This document shows, piece by piece, positions 55,839-63,872 of a stretch of 64,000 bases of DNA. The translations under genes were made by a program, and so were the position numbers. Source of the stretch: Rhodopseudomonas sp. BAL398 (GTDB lineage Bacteria; Pseudomonadota; Alphaproteobacteria; Rhizobiales; Xanthobacteraceae); assembly GCF_033001325.1 (NCBI RefSeq), contig NZ_CP133111.1, forward strand, positions 1,116,001 through 1,180,000, in the 5' to 3' direction. Every line of letters begins with the position of its first letter. Positions within the stretch are counted from its first letter, which is position 1. Below the pieces are notes generated by a model, which had not been told where the DNA came from, ran no database searches, and saw nothing but the letters and a program-made list of their open reading frames with translations.

Positions 55839-56858
55839 TTACGCCAATTTGCCGACGGCCTTTTCCAGCAGTCCCCAGGCCTGGTCGCCATATTTGCCCT
55901 TCCACTCGGCATAGAAGCCGGCGGTGCGCAGCTTGTCGCGGAATGGCGCGATGGTCGGCGGGTTGAAGACGAGCCCCTTGCCGGCCAGATCCTGCTGCAG
56001 TCCGGCATTGAGCTTTTCGACGTCGCCGCGCTGCTTCAGCCCGGCCTCGTTGATGTTCTTGGCGACGATGACGCGCAGATCGTCCGGCAGCCGTTCCCAG
56101 GCGCGCTTATTGGCGAGGAACCAGAATCCGTCCCACATGTGGTTGGTCAGCGAGCAGTATTTCTGCACTTCATAGAGCTTGGCGGTGGAGATGATCGCCA
56201 GCGGGTTCTCCTGGCCCTCGACCACCTTGGTCTGCAGCGCCGAATAGACTTCGCTGAAATTGATCGAGGCCGGCGAGGCGTCGAACGCCTTGAACATCGA
56301 GGTCCACAGCGGCGACACCGGCACCCGGATCTTGAAGCCCTTGAAATCGTCGGGCCCGGTGATCGGCTTGGTCGACGACGTGGTCTGGCGGAAGCCGTTG
56401 TCCCAGATCTTGTCCATCACCACCAGATTGGCCTTGGCGATTTCGCCGCGCACATGGGCGCCGAGCTCGCCGTCCATCGCCTTCCACACGGTGGCGTAAT
56501 CCGGAAACGCGAAGCCGATGCCGTTGATCGAGGCCGCCGGCACCAGCGTCGCCAGGATCAGGCCGGACAGCGTGAAGAACTCGACGCCGCCGGAGCGGAT
56601 CTGGCTCAGCATGTCGGTGTCGGAGCCAAGCTGGTTGCTCGGGAAAATCTGGATATCGACCCGGCCATTGGTCTGGGTCTTGATCGCCGCGGCCATCTCC
56701 CGGGCGCGGATATTCATCGGATGGGTGTCGGGCAGGTTGTTGGCGTATTTGTATTTGAACTCGGCCTCCGCCGCCCGCGCCACCCACGGCGCGCCGACGC
56801 CGCCGATGACGGTCGCTGCCGCCGATGCCTTCAACAATGTCCGACGTGAAACGCTCAT
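55839..56858 (-). CDS. TRAP transporter substrate-binding protein (DctP family)
   Basis: Periplasmic receptor for a carboxylate. 339 residues; a Tat-type signal (SRRTLLKASAAATVIGG) ends WVARAAEA. Body: YANNLPDTHPMNIRAREMAAAI, GRVDIQIFPSNQLGSDTDML and FKGFKIRVPVSPLWTSMF carry the conserved Arg that binds the substrate carboxylate. First gene of the operon. Confidence 0.95.
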   Translation of the reverse strand: MSVSRRTLLKASAAATVIGGVGAPWVARAAEAEFKYKYANNLPDTHPMNIRAREMAAAIKTQTNGRVDIQIFPSNQLGSDTDMLSQIRSGGVEFFTLSGLILATLVPAASINGIGFAFPDYATVWKAMDGELGAHVRGEIAKANLVVMDKIWDNGFRQTTSSTKPITGPDDFKGFKIRVPVSPLWTSMFKAFDASPASINFSEVYSALQTKVVEGQENPLAIISTAKLYEVQKYCSLTNHMWDGFWFLANKRAWERLPDDLRVIVAKNINEAGLKQRGDVEKLNAGLQQDLAGKGLVFNPPTIAPFRDKLRTAGFYAEWKGKYGDQAWGLLEKAVGKLA

Positions 56859-57305
56859 CCGAAATCTCCCTGCGATGGTTTCTTGTTGTAAGATCGACCC
56901 TACAAAGCACCGGGCCTCTGGTCATCATTCAATCCGGTTCCGGTCAAGCAATTTCCGGGACCGTCAGACCAAAGGACGGCGACGGCCGCTGCGCTGGCTG
57001 CCGTCCTTGGAGATCGGCCTGCGGCGTCCGCAGGCCGCGGCCTGACCGGCGACGGCGCGCAAAAGCCGTCCGCCGCTGCCGAGCTGATGCCGGTTCGTAA
57101 GATCTCGCGGTAAGCCATTGGTTTGTTTTGCGGATCAAAATATTCCATAATATACCTTATGCGAATCAAGGATATGAAGCTGCGGTCGGGTGTTGGCATG
57201 CCTGGCGGACCACCCCATAAAATCTCGCTTCATCCCAAATGAACGTCGCGACGCACCCCATAAGACCGTCGCGCTTTCGGCGGGACGAAGTTGAGCTGCC
57301 TTGCC
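56859..57305. other. 447-base interval between dctP and the LysR gene
   Basis: Contains three things and no credible gene: a hairpin-rich leader for dctP with the 9-bp stem GGCCTGCGG/CCGCAGGCC (57016-57036) and a looser pair 56969-57010; an AT-rich block at 57128-57175, read on the minus strand as TTGATTCGCATAAGGTATATTATGG, the likely dctP promoter region; and two copies of a repeat starting CACCCCATAA (57211 and 57254). Confidence 0.5.
57211..57277. repeat. two tandem copies of a CACCCCATAA repeat, left side of the LysR/GST cassette
   Basis: Copy 1 57211-57230 (CACCCCATAAAATCTCGCTT) and copy 2 57254-57277 (CACCCCATAAGACCG then TCGCGCTTT). Copy 2 is the inverted partner of 59103-59126, matching 21 of 24 positions. 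Confidence 0.75.
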
Positions 57306-58217
57306 CTAGCCGTCCCCGACCTTCAATTCCGGCTCTTCGGCGCAAATCGAAGCGAGAAAATCGATGAACTGCCGCACTCGCGAAGGCATGCGTCGCCCGG
57401 CAGCGGTCACTGCGTTGATCGGAAAGGACGGCGGCGCATGCTGATCCAGAATTCGTACAACCTCGCCAGAGGCCACCACATCCGTGAACAACCAACTCGC
57501 ATGGTGGGCGATGCCAAGGCCCGCGAGGACTGCGCCGCGGACATGCTCGGCGTCATTGGTGCGGAACGCTCCCCCTCCGTCGACCGTGACCGGTCGGCCG
57601 TCAACCTGGAAACCCCACCCGATGATATCCCCTTGGTAGATGTAGCTGACACGCTGGTGGTCACGCAGTTCGTCGACCGTTTGCGGCGTGCCATGTTGGG
57701 CAAGATAGCCGGCGGAGGCCACGGTCATCATCCGCATGTCGCCGATGCGCCGGGCGACGAGCGCTGAATCGGAGAGCCGACCGATACGGATTGCGACATC
57801 CATTGCCTCCTCGATCAGATCGACGTGTCGCCCCGAGATTTCCATCTCGATCGCGACGTCAGGGAAACGGCGCCTGAAGTCCGGCAGCCGGGGGATGACG
57901 AACATTCTCCCGAACGCCGGCGAGAGCGTCACGCGGACCAGCCCCGAAGGGGCCGCCTGCCCCTCGAGGATTCTCTCTTCGACGAGGTCGATATCCTGAA
58001 GGATGCGGACGGTGGCCTCGTAATAGTCCTGTCCTGCGGGCGTCACGGCGAGAGCACGGGAGTTTCTCGACAGCAGTTGCGTCCCGAGCCGCAATTCAAG
58101 CGCGGCGAGCTGTTTGCTGACGGTGGGTTGGCTGACGTTCAAGTCACGCGCCGCCTGCGAAAAGCTTCCGCTTTCGACAACGCGCACGAACATCCTCATC
58201 GCATCCAGCCTATCCAT
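57306..58217 (-). CDS. LysR-family transcriptional regulator
   Basis: 303 residues. N-terminal winged helix-turn-helix (MRMFVRVVESGSFSQAARDLNVSQPTVSKQLAALE), then the periplasmic-binding-protein-like effector domain (VRVTLSPAFGRMFVIPRLPDFRRRFP, DVAIRIG). CrgA/AaeR-type subfamily. Divergent from a GST gene with 127 bases between, the classical LysR arrangement, so it probably controls that gene. Effector unknown. Confidence 0.93.
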   Translation of the reverse strand: MDRLDAMRMFVRVVESGSFSQAARDLNVSQPTVSKQLAALELRLGTQLLSRNSRALAVTPAGQDYYEATVRILQDIDLVEERILEGQAAPSGLVRVTLSPAFGRMFVIPRLPDFRRRFPDVAIEMEISGRHVDLIEEAMDVAIRIGRLSDSALVARRIGDMRMMTVASAGYLAQHGTPQTVDELRDHQRVSYIYQGDIIGWGFQVDGRPVTVDGGGAFRTNDAEHVRGAVLAGLGIAHHASWLFTDVVASGEVVRILDQHAPPSFPINAVTAAGRRMPSRVRQFIDFLASICAEEPELKVGDG

Positions 58218-58237
58218 CGCTGATCCCGATCAATTCC

Positions 58238-58290
58238 AGAATGGAATAGATGGCATTCTAACTGGCTCAATTTCATTCGCCAATAGAATG
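58238..58290. promoter_or_regulatory. probable LysR operator
   Basis: AGAATG (58238-58243) and CATTCT (58254-58259) form a dyad, with a third half-site AGAATG at 58285-58290, in the LysR-GST interval. Dyad plus extra half-site is the usual recognition/activation-site layout of LysR regulators. Confidence 0.5.
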
Positions 58291-58344
58291 TGAGAGCTCT
58301 TTCTAGGCCGCCCGTCCCGGGCCGCGAACCGAAAGCGAAAAGTC

Positions 58345-59016
58345 ATGGCGATGAAGATTTATGGTGACGCGGGCTCGGGAAGTCTGCGTCGCGTGAGCAC
58401 GGCGGCGAAGATCATGGGCATCGAACTCGAACGCGTTAATGTGGACCTCTTCAAAGGCGAGAGCCAGACCGACGAGTTCAAATCACGCCTCAATCCCCAT
58501 GGCCTGACGCCGGTTCTTGAGGATGGAGACACCATTCTCTGGGAAGCTTCGGCGATCAATCTGTATCTTGCCGGGAAGGTGAATTCGCCGTTGGTCGGTG
58601 TCACCCGAGAGGAGCGCTTCCAGGTTCTTCAGTGGATGTTTTGGTCGGGTGAACAGTGGCGCACCTTCACCACCACTGTCTTCGACGAGCGCGTGGCGAA
58701 GACGGTTATGGGCTTACCGAAGGAAGAGTCTCTCGTCGCGTTTGCTGAGGGCAAGATCCGCGCCGCAGCGAAGGTGCTCGACCGGCATCTTGAAGGCCGC
58801 AAGTTCATGGTCGGCAATGCATTGACCTTTGCCGACATCGATATTGCGGCGCCCTTTTCCCAGGCCGGTCGCGCGAAGTTTCCGTTCGAAGAGTTTCCGA
58901 ACCTGATCGCTTGGCACGACAACCTTCTGCGTTCGTTCCCAGCGTGGGCGGAGACGAAGGCTGAGGTCGATGACCGGATGGAAAGCTTCCTGGCGAGCGT
59001 CGGCGTGAAGCTGTAG
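58345..59016 (+). CDS. glutathione S-transferase
   Basis: 223 residues. N-terminal thioredoxin-like half (MKIYGDAGSGSLRRVSTAAKI; PHGLTPVLEDGD with the cis-Pro; LWEASAINLYLA, the glutathione gamma-Glu site), then an all-helical half with ALTFADIDIAAPF (N-capping box). Cytosolic conjugation or detoxification; substrate unknown. GTCATGG start with a weak ribosome site; an internal ATG two codons later is possible. Confidence 0.92.
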   Translation: MAMKIYGDAGSGSLRRVSTAAKIMGIELERVNVDLFKGESQTDEFKSRLNPHGLTPVLEDGDTILWEASAINLYLAGKVNSPLVGVTREERFQVLQWMFWSGEQWRTFTTTVFDERVAKTVMGLPKEESLVAFAEGKIRAAAKVLDRHLEGRKFMVGNALTFADIDIAAPFSQAGRAKFPFEEFPNLIAWHDNLLRSFPAWAETKAEVDDRMESFLASVGVKL

Positions 59017-59102
59017 TTCCAAAGCCTCCTATCTGTCTTTCTGGCTCTGCGCGAAGGTCTTAGGCCATCGTTCGTTACGCCAACTCCTCCACTTGGCTCT
59101 AA

Positions 59103-59126
59103 AAAGCGCGACGTCTTTATGGGGTG
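59103..59126. repeat. right inverted repeat of the LysR/GST cassette
   Basis: AAAGCGCGACGTC then TTTATGGGGTG. Reverse complement of 57254-57277 with three mismatches. The outer flank GGTACCGCC also resembles the outer flank of copy 1 (GGTCCGCC on the minus strand). Confidence 0.75.
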
Positions 59127-59163
59127 GTACCGCCGCAGAAATCCTTGATGATTCTCGATTTCA

Positions 59164-59206
59164 CGTCGCTCTTATGTGGGGAGCAACACCCCACATCAGA
59201 GCGACG
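59164..59206. repeat. 18-bp palindrome
   Basis: CGTCGCTCTTATGTGGGG and CCCCACATCAGAGCGACG pair over 17 of 18 positions around a 7-base loop. No T-tract follows. Each arm loosely resembles the CACCCCATAA...CGTCGCG repeat nearby. Confidence 0.85.
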
Positions 59207-59578
59207 CGCTCATCAAGCGGATTGCACGGTGTCCTTGGGCACGGTGTCCATGGCCATCGATTCTGCCGGTGCCGTCATTTTGGATCCACCACATGCGTCC
59301 GTCGCATTACCCGCCATGGGCGGGTCTGGCGCCTATCCGGAAGGACCGCCATGAGCGAGCCTGTCCGATTGCCGAATGGTTGTGGGCCGATGGCTTGACC
59401 AAGCTATCGCGGGCTCGGATTTGCCGCTCCCGACCGTCCGGCAGGCGTCGCTTAAGCCGCCGTTCGGACCGCGTGCGGGCGCGACCAGACGCGTTGCGCT
59501 CGGGTTCCTGGCGGATGGACACTTGCGCCGCCAGCGGCGGGCACCCAGCTCGTCCATTGCAGATCGGTTTTCAACCGA

Positions 59579-60292
59579 TCAGCGAAGCCTGTTATCGGGC
59601 GCGTTGTCGTCCTTTGGAACAAGCGTTTTCAACTCCGCGAGGGCATCGAGCGCAATTTCGCAAGATCGATCGATGAACTCCTCGCCGCGAGCCGTGGGGT
59701 TGATCACCTTTCGCATCTCGGCTTGATAATCGTGCTTCGCATGGTTCAATCGGTCGCGTGCAGCGGCGATCACAGCCTCCGAGATTGCGGGGCATTGCGC
59801 AACCTCACGTAAGGCGTCGTGGTCGTGCAAATAGATGGCCGCCAGATCGTACGCATCCCGGGGCGCGAACCGCGAGGCTCGGTACTTCAGTTTCTTGGTC
59901 GCGATCTCGGCCGATCGTTCAGCGCGGATCACGCGATCGCCAAATCGAAGCGCGTAAGTCGGATGATCGATGTAGGATGGCGCGGTTAGAAAATCGATCT
60001 CGCCGACATCGCGAAGGATAAGCTTGAGATATTTGCCCGGCCAGTTCCATGTGTCGCAGAGCGACTTGGTCACGGGATTGATGTTGGGAGCCAAATTCTT
60101 CAACGCAGCGCTGGAATCGAGAAAAATATCGACGTCGTAGCTGATGCGATGATCCAGAAGTTGCGCCAATGCCGTACCGCCGCCGAACGTCCAAAGGACT
60201 GGCGCGCCAGGCAAGCTATCGAGGGCGATCAGGGCGTTCTGCATCAGGTCTTCCCACTTCGAAGGAAGCCATTTCCCTGACCCATCTCTCAT
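59579..60292 (-). CDS. AbiEii-type nucleotidyltransferase toxin
   Basis: 237 residues. Motifs of the AbiEii/DUF1814 family: FGGGTALAQLLDHRISYDVDIFL (G-rich turn plus DxD, catalytic), a Lys-bearing EIATKKLKYRA, and APRDAYDLAAIYL. Relatives transfer nucleotides to tRNA 3' ends and so stop growth. The ATG at 60292 has GAGGGAG 8 bases upstream and lies inside the preceding gene, overlapping it by 77 bases, so the two are translated together. Probable toxin of a toxin-antitoxin pair. Confidence 0.85.
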   Translation of the reverse strand: MRDGSGKWLPSKWEDLMQNALIALDSLPGAPVLWTFGGGTALAQLLDHRISYDVDIFLDSSAALKNLAPNINPVTKSLCDTWNWPGKYLKLILRDVGEIDFLTAPSYIDHPTYALRFGDRVIRAERSAEIATKKLKYRASRFAPRDAYDLAAIYLHDHDALREVAQCPAISEAVIAAARDRLNHAKHDYQAEMRKVINPTARGEEFIDRSCEIALDALAELKTLVPKDDNAPDNRLR

Positions 60293-60923
60293 TCTCGGAC
60301 TCCCTCACCCGCCAGATATCGATCGCCTTCGACAAGTCGCTGAATGTCACCAGTCGATCCAGCACGAGCTTGTGGATGACGGACACATCCACCTCGTCGA
60401 ACAGAGCCTGCACATACACCCGCCATCTCGGGTCGGACACTTTGCCTTTCAGGCAAGCGATCAAGGTCTTTTCGTCGATGCGGAACGGCATGGGCGTGTT
60501 GATCGTGGTCACCGCCGTCGTGAGATTGTCGAAGGCCGCCGTCGAGGTGAAATCGGCTTTGTCGCGTCGCGAACGCTTGCTGCCCTCGCCGTCGAAGAAT
60601 CGGGCGTTGTCGTCGCCCCATTTGCAAAGCGGCTCCAGCGCATGTGCAAGGGTTTTGCCGGTGGGGCTGAGTGCGTAGTCGACCCGCGGCGGAACCTCTT
60701 TGTAATCCGTGCGCTTGACCAGGCCATCCGCCTCCAGTTCTTTCAGCTGCTGGATCAGCACTTTTTCGCTTGCATGACGCACAGACCTTTTCAACTCGCC
60801 GAACCGCTTAGGGCCAGGCAAGAGGAAGTACAGGATGAATGGCTTCCACTTCCCGCCAAGTACACGGAAGGTGGTGTCGAGCCCGCAGGCGGGCGCAACG
60901 GCATTTTTAGTTTCGACTTGCAT
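60216..60923 (-). CDS. HxlR-type winged-helix protein with an extra C-terminal domain, putative antitoxin
   Basis: 235 residues from the ATG at 60923. Residues about 10-105 are a HxlR (DUF24) winged helix: LGGKWKPFILYFLLPGPKRF, then HASEKVLIQQLKELEADGLV and EVPPRVDYALSPTGKTL. An additional domain of about 110 residues (from TSTAAFDNLTTAV, with ACLKGKVSDPRWRVYVQALF and HKLVLDRLVTFSDLSKAI) is not recognised. It overlaps the AbiEii-type gene. By analogy with AbiEi, which has a wHTH plus a C-terminal antitoxin domain, this is a candidate antitoxin and autorepressor. Confidence 0.78.
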   Translation of the reverse strand: MQVETKNAVAPACGLDTTFRVLGGKWKPFILYFLLPGPKRFGELKRSVRHASEKVLIQQLKELEADGLVKRTDYKEVPPRVDYALSPTGKTLAHALEPLCKWGDDNARFFDGEGSKRSRRDKADFTSTAAFDNLTTAVTTINTPMPFRIDEKTLIACLKGKVSDPRWRVYVQALFDEVDVSVIHKLVLDRLVTFSDLSKAIDIWRVRESENERWVREMASFEVGRPDAERPDRPR

Positions 60924-60928
60924 TTCAG

Positions 60929-60961
60929 TATGCTTACAAAAGGTGGTATACAAGTCAAATA
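60929..60961 (-). promoter_or_regulatory. candidate promoter/operator of the HxlR/AbiEii pair
   Basis: On the minus strand TTGACT at about 60960-60955 is followed by GTATACCACCTTTTGTAAGCATAC, an imperfect dyad (GTATAC ... GCATAC), ending a few bases before the ATG at 60923. No ribosome site is seen, so the message may be leaderless or start at the upstream TTG (60953). Confidence 0.35.
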
Positions 60962-61148
60962 GATAGTGTCGCGCTTTGGGGGCCAGCTCTTTGGTAGGAT
61001 TGTTCCGCCGCTTAAGCCACGCGAGCGGGTTATTCGTCGCGGTGGCGACGCTCGCGGAGCAGACCGCGTGTCGTTACTACCGGCGAAAGCGGCCTCGCGC
61101 CCGGCGGGGATCCCTCTGCCGGGCGCATCGCGATCGGGGTTGTCGACG

Positions 61149-62165
61149 TCAGGCGCGATAGGCGCTCTGGCGCTCGAGCATCCAGCCGGGATATTCGGCG
61201 GGCAGCCGGCTGACGCCGTCGAGCTGGGCGAGGTCGTCGGCGTCGAGCGTAACCTTGGTGGACGCGATATTGTCGGCGAGCTGGTCGACGCGCTTGGCGC
61301 CGACGATGACGCTGGTGACGACGTCCTGATGCAGCAGCCAGGCCAGCGCCACCTGGGCGACGCTGCAGCCCTTGGCGGCGGCGATTCCGCGCATCGCCGC
61401 GATCACCGGGCCGCCGCGGCTGCGGTCGACCGGGGGAAAGTCGAAGCTGGCGCGGCGGCCGTCGGGTGCGGCGCCCTCGCCGTCATATTTGCCCGACAGA
61501 TAGCCGCCGGCCAGCGGGCTCCACACCATCAGCCCGATCTTCTCGGATCGCAGCATCGGCGCGATCTCGCGTTCCAGATCGCGACCGACCAGCGTGTAGT
61601 AAGCCTGCAGCGACAGGATCGGGGCAAGGCGGCGCGCCTCGGCGATTCCGACCGCCTTGACGATCTGCCACGCCGCCCAGTTCGACAGCCCGAGATAGCG
61701 AACATGGCCATGGCGGACCAGATTATCGAGCGCCTCCAGGGTTTCGACCATCGGCGTCGCCGGGTCGAAGCCGTGGATCTGATAGAGATCGATATGGTCC
61801 AGTCCGAGCCGTTGCAGGCTGGCCTTGCATTGGCTGAGGATATGACCGCGCGAGGCGCCGCGCGCATTGGCGCCCTCGCCCATCGGTCCCATGACCTTGG
61901 TGGCGATCACCACGTCGTCGCGGGCTATGCCGAGATTCTGCAGTGATTGGCCCAGAATGCGCTCGCTGGCGCCGCCGGCATAGACATTGGCGGTGTCGAT
62001 GAAATTGATGCCGGCATCAAGCGCGGTCTTGACCAGGACGTCGGCCTCGTCCTGGCGCAGCTGCCCGATCTGGCTCCAGATGCCTTCGCTGCCGCCGAAT
62101 GTCATGGTGCCGAGGCAGAGCTCGGAGACGAACAGGCCGCTGGGCCCAAGTTGGCGCATACGCAT
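61149..62165 (-). CDS. aldo/keto reductase
   Basis: NADPH-dependent carbonyl reductase, 338 residues, AKR TIM barrel. Catalytic tetrad visible: Asp and Tyr in FIDTANVYAGG, Lys in VIATKVMG, His in YQIHGFDP. LGLSNWAAWQI and the C-terminal cofactor loop SVIVGAKRVDQLADN are typical. AAGGAA lies 8 bases before the ATG at 62165 (a second ATG at 62159). Divergent from the AraC gene, which probably regulates it. Confidence 0.94.
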   Translation of the reverse strand: MRMRQLGPSGLFVSELCLGTMTFGGSEGIWSQIGQLRQDEADVLVKTALDAGINFIDTANVYAGGASERILGQSLQNLGIARDDVVIATKVMGPMGEGANARGASRGHILSQCKASLQRLGLDHIDLYQIHGFDPATPMVETLEALDNLVRHGHVRYLGLSNWAAWQIVKAVGIAEARRLAPILSLQAYYTLVGRDLEREIAPMLRSEKIGLMVWSPLAGGYLSGKYDGEGAAPDGRRASFDFPPVDRSRGGPVIAAMRGIAAAKGCSVAQVALAWLLHQDVVTSVIVGAKRVDQLADNIASTKVTLDADDLAQLDGVSRLPAEYPGWMLERQSAYRA

Positions 62166-62315
62166 GATTGGATTCCTTGGTTCGGGTGGGGTTGGCGGTT
62201 GATACCGCGCCCGATCCCTCCGGGGCGACGCCAATCCTCTCAGACTTATGCCCGATCCTATCAAGTCGCGGTTCTGGCGCGTGCGTTGGGGCGCCTGATC
62301 CGATATAACCGCGCC

Positions 62316-63212
62316 ATGGCGACAGTTTTCGACAGCCTCATCGCGCTGGTGGATCGGCAATATCGGCGTTTCGGTCGCGAGACCCCGCTCGATGGCCTGC
62401 TGCTGAGCCGGGCCGAGACGCCGAGCGGCATCATCCGCTCGGTCTATCGCCCGTCGTTCTGCATGGTGTTGCAGGGGGCGAAAGTCAGCACGCTCGGCGA
62501 GCGATCGTTTCGCTATCATGCGGGTCAGGGGCTGCTCGCCGCGATCGACGTGCCGGTCAGCGCGCGAATTTCCGAGGCGTCATTGCAGCGGCCCTATCTG
62601 GCTTTCAGCCTGACGGTCGATCCGGCGATGGTCGCGGGCCTGCTGGTCGAACAGTCACAAGCCCATATCGGCAGCCCCAGCGCCTCGGTGCTGACCACCG
62701 CGGATCTCGATGCCGAACTGTGCGAGCCGCTGGCGCGCTTGTTCGCGCTGCTCGACACGCCACGCGATCTGCCGATTCTGGCGCCGCTGGTCCGACGCGA
62801 GATCGTCTGGCGGCTGCTCTGCGGCCGGCTCGGGCCGGCGCTACGCCAAATCGGGCTCGCCGAAAGCCATGCCGCGCGGATCGGCCGCGCCACCGCCTGG
62901 ATCCGCGATCATTTCGCTGGCCCGCTGCGGGTGGCCGATCTGGCGGCGCTGGCGCATATGAGCGTCCCGAGCTTCCACCGCCACTTCAAGGCGGTGACGA
63001 CCCTCACCCCGGTTCAGTTCCAAAAGCAGATCCGGTTGCAACAGGCGCGGCAGCTGCTGCTCACGGAAGCCGCGGTGGCCTCCGTCGGCTATGCCATCGG
63101 CTATGAGAGCCCGTCGCAGTTCACCCGCGACTACCGGCGCCTGTTCGGCGTATCGCCCGGCCGCGATGGCGCTGCGATGCGGGCGAGCCTGACGCCGGAG
63201 CCGGTGATCTGA
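62316..63212 (+). CDS. AraC-family transcriptional regulator
   Basis: 298 residues. N-terminal AraC_N cupin-like domain (SVYRPSFCMVLQGAKVSTLGE, GLLAAIDVPV) and two C-terminal helix-turn-helix motifs (LRVADLAALAHMSVPSFHRH, SVGYAIGYESPSQFTRDYRR). This subfamily usually sits divergent to oxidoreductases, as here with the aldo/keto reductase; 150 bases separate the starts. Confidence 0.93.
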   Translation: MATVFDSLIALVDRQYRRFGRETPLDGLLLSRAETPSGIIRSVYRPSFCMVLQGAKVSTLGERSFRYHAGQGLLAAIDVPVSARISEASLQRPYLAFSLTVDPAMVAGLLVEQSQAHIGSPSASVLTTADLDAELCEPLARLFALLDTPRDLPILAPLVRREIVWRLLCGRLGPALRQIGLAESHAARIGRATAWIRDHFAGPLRVADLAALAHMSVPSFHRHFKAVTTLTPVQFQKQIRLQQARQLLLTEAAVASVGYAIGYESPSQFTRDYRRLFGVSPGRDGAAMRASLTPEPVI

Positions 63213-63290
63213 GCTTTGGTCCGAGCCGTGTTGGGCTCGGACCGCATCGCCCGGGCTTGCACGCAAGCCCCGCAAGCCCAAGTCTGGCGC

Positions 63291-63872
63291 TTAGCCGCCC
63301 TTCGGGCCGGGCTCTCCTTTGGCTCCGGTGTCGCCCTTGGGGCCCGTTTCGCCCGTGGGACCTGTTTCGCCCTTTGGCCCTGTTTCACCTTTCGGCCCGG
63401 TTTCGCCCTTCGGTCCGGTATCGCCCTTCGGACCGGGCTCACCCTTGGGACCAGCATCACCTTTGGGGCCCGCGTCACCCTTCGGGCCAACGTCACCCTT
63501 CGGTCCCGCATCTCCTTTGGGTCCGGCCGGGCCAGCAGGACCGGCGGGGCCCGCGGGACCAGCAGGCCCGGCATCGCCCTTGGGAGCGCAATTGGCGACT
63601 AGCCGGTCGTCCAGCGTTTCGGTTCCGGATTTGAAATTCAGCTTGCAGGTTTCGGGCAGGTAGTTGAGCACGAACCGGAAGCGTCGCGACGAGGAGCTCT
63701 TGACCTTGTCACCGGTGTTGACGAGTTCGACCTCCTGGTTGGGCGCGGTGGTCTTGCCGATAACAATCAGCCTGCCGCCGTCGATTTTCACGGTGTAGAC
63801 GTCAAGCGCCATTGCGGCGCCCGATGTCATCATCAACGTGGCCAAACCAACCAGAATTGCTCGTTTCTTCAT
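63291..63872 (-). CDS. secreted collagen-like protein
   Basis: 193 residues. Signal peptide [22 protein letters not shown], then a globular domain of about 75 residues ([16 protein letters not shown] ... ETCKLNF) with two Cys, then 31 uninterrupted Gly-X-Y triplets (GPAGPAGPA ..., [12 protein letters not shown]), ending GPKGG at the stop. GAGGGGAA precedes the ATG at 63872. Such proteins form triple helices at the cell surface or in the matrix. No C-terminal anchor follows, so it may be secreted or trimerised through the N-terminal domain. Confidence 0.88.
   Translation of the reverse strand: MKKRAILVGLATLMMTSGAAMALDVYTVKIDGGRLIVIGKTTAPNQEVELVNTGDKVKSSSSRRFRFVLNYLPETCKLNFKSGTETLDDRLVANCAPKGDAGPAGPAGPAGPAGPAGPKGDAGPKGDVGPKGDAGPKGDAGPKGEPGPKGDTGPKGETGPKGETGPKGETGPTGETGPKGDTGAKGEPGPKGG

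Larger units (their letters stand above)
59017..59578. other. 562-base gene-free stretch
   Basis: No credible gene. It contains the right-hand inverted repeat (59103-59126), a large palindrome (59164-59206) and a small direct repeat CACGGTGTCC (near 59225 and 59240). The rest looks like decayed sequence, not identifiable. Confidence 0.5.

Noticed and set aside
56900-57199. 99-codon minus-strand frame upstream of dctP
   Set aside because: It crosses the dctP leader hairpins and the likely promoter, and its sequence is not protein-like apart from a short stretch.
59176-59676. 166-codon plus-strand open frame between GST and the toxin gene
   Set aside because: Arg/Ser-rich shadow-like composition, runs through the palindrome and into the antisense of the toxin gene; no ribosome site.
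63319-63663. Plus-strand frame of GPV/GPS triplets opposite the collagen-like gene
   Set aside because: It is the antisense reading of a Gly-X-Y tract, which automatically gives a Gly-Pro repeat; the minus-strand gene has the signal peptide and ribosome site.
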